Shown piece after piece: positions 56,540 through 64,000 of a stretch of DNA of 64,000 nt. The position numbers and the translations under genes were made by a program. Each line of letters opens with the position of its first letter. The stretch's first letter is position 1. The stretch spans positions 60,331,501 through 60,395,500 of the forward strand of contig NC_069368.1 in NCBI RefSeq assembly GCF_021730395.1, in the 5' to 3' direction. Source of the stretch: Mercenaria mercenaria (lineage: Eukaryota > Mollusca > Bivalvia > Venerida > Veneridae). A model generated the notes under the pieces. That model searched no databases. It saw only the letters and a list, made by a program, of their open reading frames with translations, and was not told where the DNA came from.

Positions 56540-57925
56540 TTGCCGGTCCATTTACCGTTAGCCCATTTAAAAACTTGCAGATTTCACCAATTGGCTTGGT
56601 TCCAAAGAAAAGTCCGGGCGAATACAGTGTCATATCCTGAGGGATTATCAGTCAATGAATTTATAGATCCGAAAATATGCTCGGTTAAATACACAGAATT
56701 CGATGAAGCGATTCGTATTATACAAGACCTGGGTAGAAACTGTTATTTATTTAAAATGGACATAAAAAGTGCATTTCGATTACTTCCGATTCATCCCGAC
56801 GATTTCGAACTTTTAGGATTTTCTTGCATGGAAAAGATTTATTTCGATAAATGTTTACCATTTGACTGTAGCATTTCGCCTAGTTTGTTTGAGAAATTTT
56901 CTACTTTTCTAGAATTTTGCATTAAATCAAAAATGAATTCAGGACGCCTTATACACTACCTTGATGACTTCCTTGGCGGGGAGAAAGGGTACGAGTCTTG
57001 TAAAAGCCTAATGCTATTATTCGAAACAATCATGAACGAGCTAGGCGTTCCATTGGCAGACGAAAAAACGGAAGGTCCCTTAAAGGTCATTGTTTTCTTG
57101 GGCTTAGAACTTGATTCGGATAAAATGGAGATCCGAATACCGATCGAAAAAATTGATGAAGTCATTCAAAAAATTGAATTCATTTTGTCAAAGAATTCCG
57201 TTACTCTTAGAGAAATGCAGTCGCTTATAGGATCTTTGAATTTTTGCTGTCGCGCGATAGTTGTTGGAAGACCATTTTGCCGACGTCTTATTAATTCAAC
57301 TCGTGGCGTTAAGCGTCCATTCCATCATGTCCGACTGAACAAGGGAATAAAATTAGATCTGGAAATGTGGCTTAGATTTTTTAGAAACTGTAACGGAATT
57401 TCAGTCTTTCATGATCGGTTTTGGTTATCTAACGATGACGAACAGTTGTACACAGACAGCTCTGGGGGCATTGGTTTTGGTATCTGGTTTAATGGGCATT
57501 GGTGTCACGCAAGATGGCCTGTTGCATGGCATAGTAATGGTTTAACAAGGTACATAACCGTATTAGAGCTTTTCCCAATTGTTACAGCTATTTGTATTTG
57601 GGACGGGCAGCTACGAAATAAGAAGATACGGTTTCACTGTGACAACCAGGCCGTAGTACATATATTGAACACGATGTCTTCCAAGTCCTCACAGGTTATG
57701 TCATTAATAAGGGTACTTACGTTACAGTGTCTGCGCTTTAATTGTTTGTTGAGAGCTTCTCATATAGCCGGGGCAAAAAATGAAATAAGCGGCGCATTAT
57801 CTCGTTTTCAGCTCACCCGGTTCAAAACGTTAGCACCAGAGGCCGATTCGTCACCGACACCAATACCAGACTATCTTTGGGATATCTTCAAAGCAGATGT
57901 AAGCACTTGGTTCGAGCAGGAATAG
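56540..57925 (+). CDS. Reverse transcriptase / RNase H of the YR retroelement
   Basis: A 461-residue frame directly after the gag-like ORF. Reverse transcriptase blocks: FKMDIKSAFRLLPIHPDDFE (71-90), LPFDCSISPSLFEKF (106-120), the catalytic YLDD (140-143) and FLGLELD (186-192). RNase H follows with YTDSSGG (304-310), LELFPIV (342-348) and HCDNQAVVHIL (366-376). No methylase domain lies beyond it. The enzyme copies element RNA into DNA and removes the RNA strand. The frame overlaps the recombinase ORF slightly. Confidence 0.9.
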   Translation: MPVHLPLAHLKTCRFHQLAWFQRKVRANTVSYPEGLSVNEFIDPKICSVKYTEFDEAIRIIQDLGRNCYLFKMDIKSAFRLLPIHPDDFELLGFSCMEKIYFDKCLPFDCSISPSLFEKFSTFLEFCIKSKMNSGRLIHYLDDFLGGEKGYESCKSLMLLFETIMNELGVPLADEKTEGPLKVIVFLGLELDSDKMEIRIPIEKIDEVIQKIEFILSKNSVTLREMQSLIGSLNFCCRAIVVGRPFCRRLINSTRGVKRPFHHVRLNKGIKLDLEMWLRFFRNCNGISVFHDRFWLSNDDEQLYTDSSGGIGFGIWFNGHWCHARWPVAWHSNGLTRYITVLELFPIVTAICIWDGQLRNKKIRFHCDNQAVVHILNTMSSKSSQVMSLIRVLTLQCLRFNCLLRASHIAGAKNEISGALSRFQLTRFKTLAPEADSSPTPIPDYLWDIFKADVSTWFEQE

Positions 57926-58776
57926 CAAATAATACAGCGTCTACCTATAACACGGCTGTAAATTCGCTAGAATCATTCAGAACATTATATAATTTGTCTA
58001 GAACTTGGCCATTACCTTTAAAACATGTCGTGCTCTTTATTGTGTACTGTTTTGAAAAAGGCAATTCAGCAAAAACTATAGCTACATACACGTCCGGTTT
58101 ATCATTTTTTCATAAACTAAATAATTGGTTGGATTTATCACAATCATTCATCATAAAAAAGTTAATAGAGGGTTGTCATAGGTCTCGCCGATGCACTGAT
58201 AATAGAGCACCAATTACTGCTAATATGTTGGAAGAAATTTGCACATTGTTATTGTCAGTTTGTTTTAACGATTATGAGGCAAAATTGTTTAAAGCTATTT
58301 TTTGTTTAGCATATTTTGGTTTATTTCGGGTTAGCGAGCTTGTAGCGAGTAGATCTCAAAATTACACACTTCAGTCAGGTGATATCTCTTTCTGTCAATT
58401 TCGTAATAACGTGCGAATTGTAATGCATACATTTAAAGCAAATCAACGTGGCCATCCAATAATTCTGAAAATACCATGTGAGGAAAACAAAGCTATCTGC
58501 CCAGTGGGCACATTGAAGGAATATATGCTTGTGAGACCGAGTCAGACTGGTCCTTTGTTTATTCACAAAAATAGCCAACCGGTAACAAGATATCAATTTT
58601 CAGCTATCCTTAAGAAATGCATAGACAGGTCTAAGTTTAAGTCGCCAAACTTCAAAACGCATAGCTTTCGTATTGGTAGAGCGTCCCATTTAGCGTCAAA
58701 GGGGGTTCCGGAATCTTCCATCATGAAATTAGGTAGGTGGCGCTCCAATGCCTATATTTCATATATAAGAACATAA
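57877..58776 (+). CDS. Tyrosine recombinase of the YR retroelement
   Basis: A 299-residue frame in a different phase, overlapping the RT/RNase H end by about 49 bp. It has an N-terminal core-binding helical part (about 1-100), then the catalytic domain: GLFRVSELV with Arg 151, THSFRIGRAS with His 262 and Arg 265, GRW with Trp 288, and the YISYIR end with the likely nucleophile Tyr 296. These are the family's active-site positions. It would join the circular DNA copy into the genome by site-type recombination instead of an integrase. Length is normal. Confidence 0.9.
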   Translation: MGYLQSRCKHLVRAGIANNTASTYNTAVNSLESFRTLYNLSRTWPLPLKHVVLFIVYCFEKGNSAKTIATYTSGLSFFHKLNNWLDLSQSFIIKKLIEGCHRSRRCTDNRAPITANMLEEICTLLLSVCFNDYEAKLFKAIFCLAYFGLFRVSELVASRSQNYTLQSGDISFCQFRNNVRIVMHTFKANQRGHPIILKIPCEENKAICPVGTLKEYMLVRPSQTGPLFIHKNSQPVTRYQFSAILKKCIDRSKFKSPNFKTHSFRIGRASHLASKGVPESSIMKLGRWRSNAYISYIRT

Positions 58777-59042
58777 TTCAATAGTATTTCAAAGGGAGAA
58801 AGTTTTTCAGTATTTTGTTTGTTCTGAAGACGAGAGTATATACCGGATATTTTCCTGGACCGATGATGTTTCATATAATGAAATAGTGTAAAGTCACTCG
58901 CTTTTATTTATCAGGCTGGGTGCGATTCCAATACTGTAGATCGATAGTAAGTTTACAATTATAGATTTACGTAACCTAGGTTAGGTACGTCATAGTTTCA
59001 TCTATTTTATAGTAAGTTATTAATTATACATGCAATTTTACA

Positions 59043-59579
59043 GACATTTGGGTCATTGGGGACTCTATACCTCATTGGGCAGGTGTGAGAGCCAGCGCAA
59101 GGGGGATTGACAATTTACGGCTACCCTGTACAATAGCATGGTGGTGCAAAAGAGGGATGAGTCTGGATGAGCTGACACATGCATTACAACTCCCAGCCCT
59201 CTTTAGGAGTCCTCCTCAGGTGATTGTGATACATCTAGGGGGTAATGATTTAACAAAGCATTCTGTTAAGTGCATCTTTAAAATTATACAGGACTCCTTT
59301 GATTATATAAAGAGGGCGTTTCCAAACGCAGTAACGATCTGGGTTGATATAATTCAGAGATTAAATTGGGGTGTTCCAGACAATGAAATCAAGAGTATAG
59401 AAACTAAAAGAAAACGAGTCAACCAGCCAGGTAGGAAATTGTCCGTAAAAAATCTCAGAGTCGATATAGATGTGAAAACTAAAGGCTTTTTTCGACCTGA
59501 CGGTATTCATTTGTCTGACGTAGGTTTAGATTTTTATCTAAATGCTCTTCAGGAATGTCTGGAGACATACAACGCGTAA
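59043..59579 (+). CDS. SGNH/GDSL hydrolase ORF of the YR retroelement
   Basis: The frame reads WVIGDSIPHWAGVRA (block I, GDS with the catalytic Ser) from about 59047, then IVIHLGGNDLTKHS (blocks II-III, GxND) and FFRPDGIHLSDVGLDFYLNA (block V, DxxH). All SGNH blocks are in order in about 178 residues. There is no ATG near the start, and block I follows an acceptor-like ttttacag (59036-59043) with a gtaagt site about 90 bp upstream, so expression by splicing is plausible. SGNH hydrolase ORFs have been reported in some Ngaro-type elements and in certain LINEs; the role there is unknown, possibly esterase action on lipids or membranes. Confidence 0.85.
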   Translation, partial: DIWVIGDSIPHWAGVRASARGIDNLRLPCTIAWWCKRGMSLDELTHALQLPALFRSPPQVIVIHLGGNDLTKHSVKCIFKIIQDSFDYIKRAFPNAVTIWVDIIQRLNWGVPDNEIKSIETKRKRVNQPGRKLSVKNLRVDIDVKTKGFFRPDGIHLSDVGLDFYLNALQECLETYNA

Positions 59580-59876
59580 GAATTTTGGGGGGAAATAAAG
59601 GTTTATTTCGTGGCGGAAAATTTTTCGCTGGGACGCGATCAGGGGCATATTATATCTATCGCTAATTTAATAACAATCTTTTTGCATCCCCGTGGGTGTC
59701 TCGGCCTACCACAGTAGTTATCTTAGGAGGCTGAAAGCCCATGTGGTCTAAATTACAGTCGTTGTGACTACAGTTTTTTGTGAGCTTGTAGGAACTTGCC
59801 AGAGAGCGAAAAGGGCTAGGCGTTCTTACAATGACTCCCTCTTTTGCATAGGTTTGTTTTTCTCGAATGTAAGTAT

Positions 59877-60160
59877 TGTTGCGCTAATGGTTATTGGTAC
59901 AAATAGGGTACCTGGCTATTTGGTTTATCGGTTTAATATGGTACAACGGTGTACCATTATTTGGTACAAATAGGGTACCTGGCTATATGGTTTATCGGTT
60001 TAATTAATATGGTACAAGGGTACTATTATTAGGTACAAATAGGGTACCTGGTAACCGTATATGGTTTACTTGGATACATTATGGTACTAAGGAGTGCCAT
60101 TGGTTTAAAGGTACTAAAGGGGTACCTTGGTATACTGGATATTTGTTTACAGCGCAACAA
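59877..60160 (+). repeat. 67-69 bp tandem repeat inside an inverted pair
   Basis: ggtacaaatagggtacctgg begins units at 59896, 59963 and 60032 (steps 67 and 69), with weaker further copies. Units are rich in GGTAC half-palindromes. ttgttgcgct (59877-59886) and agcgcaacaa (60150-60159) flank the block as an exact inverted pair. It sits in the 3' tail of the YR element. Confidence 0.75.
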
Positions 60161-60403
60161 GGTTAGGAAAATAAGTTTTAAAAACATGCCCTCGGTCGCT
60201 TCCCAGCGCGAGATTTTACGGCTCTAGCAAAAGCTGACATGACCAAGTATGCTCCATATCTCTTTAATCTTTATAAGAAATTGAAAACAATATATTATGT
60301 TTCTAAGAAGCTAATTATTCGAAGCTTTGTGAAAACTTTTACAAATTTATAATAAGTAAAGGATTGAAAATCGTATGTTGTTGTTTTTGAAATTTCATCC
60401 TAG

Positions 60404-61606
60404 AATAAATGAAATTTCAGATCAGTATCTTCATTAGTTACGGAGATATACCCATTTTAATTTGAAATAATAGGGAGGTAATTTGACATAAAATCAGTCC
60501 ATAGTTATCTACCCTGATTATCTCAGTCCAACTAATGACAATAATGAAATTTCAAATAAGTGCTATAAGTACTTACTGATATAAATTCATTTTGATTACA
60601 ATAATGGGAGGTAGTAGGATATAAAATAACTCTGGAACCTATGATTAAATCTGACAGATTCGTCATGGAATCCAAGATTTATTGTTGTTGAAGATATTTT
60701 GGAAGTTTGTATCAAATCAAACCATAAATGAAGTCTCTATGTGGCTGCAAAAGCCAAAATAGCAAATTTTGGACCTTTAAAGGGCCATAACTCTGGAACC
60801 CATGATGGAATCTGGCCAGTTCAAGAAAAGAACCAAGATCTTGTGGTGATACAAGTTGTGTGCAAGTTTGGTTAAAATCAAATCATAAATGAAGCTGCTA
60901 TTGTGCAGACAAAGTCAAAATAGTTAATTTTGGCCCTTTCAGGGGCCAAAACTCTGCAACCCATTATGGGATCTAGCCGGTTCAAGAAAGGAATCAAGAT
61001 CTTATGGTGACACAAGTTTTGTGCAAGTCTGATTAAATTCAAATCATAAATGACGCTGCTATTGTGCAGAAAAGGTCAAAATAGCTAACTCTGGCCCTTT
61101 CAGGGTCCATCACTCTGGAACCCATACCAGAATCTAAGCAGTACAAGAAAGGAACCAAGATCTTATGGTGATACAAGTTGTGTGCAAGTTTGGTAAAAAT
61201 CATATCATAATTGAAGCTGCTATTGTGCAGACAAGGTCAAAATAGCTAATTTTGGCCCTTTCAGGGGCCATAACTCTGGAACCCATATTGGAATCTAAGC
61301 AGTTCAAGAAAGGAACCAAGATCTTATGGTGATACAAGTTGTGTGCAAGTTTGGTAAAAATCATTTCATAAATGAAGCTGCTATTGTGCAGACAAGGCCA
61401 AAATAGCTAATTTTGGCCCTTTCAGGGGCCATAACTCTGGAACCCATAATGGGATCTGGCCAGTTCAAGAAAGGAAACAAGATCTTATGGTGATACAAGT
61501 CGTGTGCAAGTTTGGTTTAAATTAAATTTATAAATGAAACCACTATTGGTGCAGACAAGAAATTGTGAACGGACGACAGACAAAGGGCAATCACAAAAGC
61601 TAAAAA
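60404..61606 (-). mobile_element. Hairpin-type element, minus strand, six 161-bp units; right piece of the split repeat
   Basis: The start on the minus strand is at 61606: tttttagcttttgtgattgc, then gtctgtcgtccgttcac. Units with ggccataactctggaaccca lie at 60630, 60791, 60952, 61113, 61274 and 61435, an exact 161-bp step. Beyond 60600 it passes into the 120-bp units (gttatctaccctgattatct) shared with 51.3 and 54.7 kb. Confidence 0.75.
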
Positions 61607-61777
61607 CTTGAAATTCAAATCCACATAGTATATTACAATGTTACAACTACAGTGAAAAGTTGAGTAAATAGGATAAATATTGAAAGACCTGTCAAAAAAT
61701 AAACCTCCATGATACAAAACTAGGGTAAGTTAAATACTGTAAAATCAATAATATTCATTGAGTACTTAATTAAAATC

Positions 61778-61863
61778 TGGACAGTACATGTACCATTAAC
61801 TGTTAAAAGATACTGACTGAATAGCCAACAGTGCAGATCATGATCAGACTGCACAGAAATGCA
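61778..61863 (+). mobile_element. MITE, partial copy 3 of 3
   Basis: ccattaactgttaaaagata, ctgactgaatagccaacagt and gatcatgatcagactgcaca match 25703-25890. The right half is missing. Confidence 0.6.
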
Positions 61864-62092
61864 GTTCACATGGTAGCAGCCATGTTTAGTGGCCAAACAA
61901 TGGTCAAACAGTTGAAAATAGAAGATATGGTATATAGAAATATGTTAAATACTGAAAATAACTGAACAATTTGAGGTACACATAGAAACTTGAATATTTT
62001 GAAATCAAAGTGGCCTTTTTAGTTTGACTCACTAACTTAATCACTTCTGCAGGTTATAATTAAAATAAGCATGTCAAATTACAGCTGGAACA

Positions 62093-62517
62093 AACAAGAG
62101 CTGTCGGAGGACAGCAATGCTCGACTATTCAACAGCCTTGTCGACTGAATGAATACGAGTCGAAAAAAGGGGCATAGTTTAGTAAAAAAGCAAAATAGGG
62201 TTATGGAACCTATATAGTGCTTATCAGCTCATGACAGTAGACAAATGTGTGAACTTTCAATCCATTCCCATTAGTGGGTACTGAGATACCAGCTTACATA
62301 TAAGAATTTAACCCAAAACTCCTAAGTTGAAAAAGGGGCATAATTTTGTAAAATGCGAAGTTGTGTTATTGACCCTTTGCACTGCATGTTATATCATGAC
62401 AGTGAACAAGTGTGTGAAGCTTAATGAAATTGGGACGCCGACGCAGACACCGACGTGGACACCGACGCATGGGCGAGTCCAATAGCTCTACTATTCTATG
62501 AATTGTCGAGCTAAAAA
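62093..62517 (-). mobile_element. Hairpin-ended element (AGCTCGAC type), minus strand, both ends
   Basis: The left edge aacaagagctgtcggaggac then agc is the reverse of GCTGTCCTCCGACAGCTCTTGTT. The right edge at 62517 is the reverse of TTTTTAGCTCGAC. It has two core units of the 30677 family. A short, nearly complete copy. Confidence 0.8.
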
Positions 62518-62594
62518 CCTGTCCTTATCCTGCAAGATAGCTGCCAGGGACTTACCCATGACCCACTTTCTCATTGAGGTAAACATTTCTGAAA

Positions 62595-63065
62595 AGCAAG
62601 AGCTGTCCATAAGTCAGCAGGCTAGACTTTTCTATGTGCTTGACTCTGAATTAAAGCTTTGCCAGTAAAAGGGACATAAATTTACCAAAAGTCTAATCAG
62701 AGTTATGGGGTTTGTTTCTTATGGTGTAGACTTTGATAGCAAATAACTATTTAAGTTTCAAGTTATAAGCTTTGATAGTAACAGAGATATTGAATGTTAT
62801 ATAAAACTTAAACCAAACAATTCTAAGTTAAAATGGGGCGTAACTGTAAACATTCAATCAGAGTTACGGGGTTTGTTTCTCCTGGTGTAGACTGTGATAG
62901 TAAATAACTACTTTAAGTTTCAAGTCAATAGCTCTGATAGTAACAGAGATACATGTATTTCACTTTATCAAAAACTTTATTTAAATTAACCAACAGTGAT
63001 GCTAAAGCTGACTTTGGGGTGAGTGCAATAGCTTCACTTTTTCCTTGAAAAGTCGAGCTAAAAAC
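62595..63065 (-). mobile_element. Hairpin-ended element (AGCTCGACTTTTC type), minus strand
   Basis: The 5' end at 63065 reads tttttagctcgacttttcaa then ggaaaaagtgaagct (hairpin). The 3' end at 62595 is gcaagagctgtcc reversed. Two units of about 165 bp (aatcagagttatggggtttg, tagcaaataactatttaagt). Confidence 0.7.
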
Positions 63066-63296
63066 TAAGAGCTACCCTAGGACAGCAATGCTTGACTAGT
63101 CAAAAGCCTTCTTATATAGACAATATAAACTTCAAAATACTTTTGTCGAGACACAGGCAAGGTAAAATGTAGGCAAGAGAAAAAATGGACTGGTTAGTTC
63201 TTCCAGATAGACAATATTCTGAACATTTAACATCAATTGTAATGCTGGGTTGCTACAGCATGGCAAAACAAGAAAAACTTTAATGCAAAACAAGTT

Positions 63297-64000
63297 TAAC
63301 AAGAGCACCGCCTTGCGGGTGCTGACGCTCATCTGATTTTTTTTGTGTAATAGAAATATTGTCCTACCCATGATTTTCTAAGTCTAAAAAGGGCCATCAT
63401 TCTTGCAAAAAGCAGGATAGAGTTATGTTTCTTGATGTACAGTGTCCACTTATGATGGTGAAAAACTGTTGCAAGTTTTAAAGCAATAGCTTTGATAGTT
63501 TATGAGAAAAGTTGACTTAAACATAATACTCAACCAAGAAAATGATTTTCTAAGTCCAAAAGGGGCAATAATTATTGCAAAAATCAGGATGGAGTTACGC
63601 TGCTTGCTGTATAGGGTCAGCTTATGATGGTGAACAAGTGTTGCAAGTTCAAAGCAATAGCTTTGATAGTTTAAGAAAAAAGTTGACCTAAACATAAACT
63701 TAACAAGAAATCTGATGATTTTCTAAGTCCAAAAGGGGCCATAATCTTGCAAAAAGCTGGATGGAGTTATGTTTCTTGCTGTACAGGGTCAACTTATGAT
63801 GGTGAAACAAGTGTTGCAAGTTTTAAAGCAATAGCTTTGATAGTTTAGGATAAAAGCTGACCTAAACATAAAACTTAACCAAGAAAACTGATTTTCTAAG
63901 TCCAAAAGGGGCAATAAATCTTGCAAAAACAAGATGGAGTTAGTTTCTTGCTGTACAGGGTCAGCTTATGATGGTGAACAAGTATTCCAAGTTTCAAAGC
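63297..64000 (-). mobile_element. Hairpin-ended element, minus strand, runs off the window
   Basis: The left edge aacaagagcaccgccttgcg then ggtgc is the reverse of GCACC...GGTGC TCTTGTT. At least three units of about 170-180 bp (ttctaagtccaaaaggggc, gcttatgatggtgaacaagt, aaagcaatagctttgatagt) match the family at 27032-27495. The 5' end lies beyond 64000. Confidence 0.7.

Larger units (their letters stand above)
54831..60403 (+). mobile_element. Tyrosine-recombinase retroelement, Ngaro-like, nearly whole
   Basis: An element of about 5.6 kb in a DIRS/Ngaro-type order: promoter-like start, gag-like ORF, reverse transcriptase with RNase H, tyrosine recombinase, SGNH hydrolase ORF, then a tail with 67-bp tandem repeats. 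No integrase or protease and no methylase domain was seen, which fits the Ngaro side better than DIRS proper. Such elements insert by recombinase and leave no target duplication. The ends given here are inferred from where the surrounding minus-strand repeat stops and resumes. The split or inverted terminal repeats known for the family were not recognised by eye. The frames are long and well kept; I see only about one or two breaks, so the copy looks young. Confidence 0.8.

Noticed and set aside
63132-63695. Minus-strand ORFs with hydrophobic stretches
   Set aside because: They lie within a hairpin-ended element with tandem units and reflect repeated DNA, not a membrane protein.

Overview
The window looks like nuclear DNA of a bivalve mollusc, probably a clam-like species. 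It is AT-rich, gene-poor and packed with interspersed repeats. The inference rests on a lophotrochozoan-style alpha-1,3-fucosyltransferase, a tRNA-headed SINE of a type I associate with bivalves, and many short elements that start with a hairpin, carry 145-180 bp internal tandem repeats and end in a hairpin plus CTCTTGTT or CTCTAGTT. No species call can be made from sequence alone.

Only one host gene is well supported: a GT10 fucosyltransferase with its coding sequence in one exon (6330-7565, +), preceded by a splice acceptor and followed by a poly(A) signal. Weaker exon-like pieces are a SAM-domain start (4271-4352, +), a coiled-coil exon (21085-21252, -), two exon-like segments near 25 kb (-) and a DEDDh exonuclease remnant near 42.9 kb (+).

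Layout: 0-3.8 kb is non-coding plus a 22-bp minisatellite with an inverted arm. 3.8-5.7 kb holds repeats and the SAM exon. 6.3-7.7 kb is the fucosyltransferase. 7.8-18.5 kb carries four truncated LINEs (8.4 kb +; 10.9, 12.0 and 17.5 kb -), one with a PHD-like finger in its reverse transcriptase ORF, plus a cluster of a 15-bp motif at 14-15 kb. 18.5-28.4 kb holds hairpin-ended elements, SINEs with clear target duplications, MITEs and a 172-bp palindrome. 28.65-33.66 kb is a nested stack: a palindromic MITE split by a decayed hAT transposon (28774-33611), which contains two adjacent hairpin-ended elements, the second split by a third. 34-51.7 kb is mostly more hairpin-ended elements, two of them sitting inside other repeats.

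54.8-60.4 kb is a nearly whole, young-looking tyrosine-recombinase retroelement of Ngaro-like layout: gag-like ORF, reverse transcriptase/RNase H, tyrosine recombinase, then an SGNH hydrolase ORF. It appears to interrupt a minus-strand repeat whose pieces lie at about 54.69-54.83 and 60.40-61.61 kb. The last 2.4 kb is further minus-strand hairpin-ended elements.

The two most interesting systems are the YR retroelement with its hydrolase cargo, and the superfamily of hairpin-ended elements. The latter keep their terminal hairpins by paired base changes and insert in T-tracts, as shown by empty and filled copies within this window.
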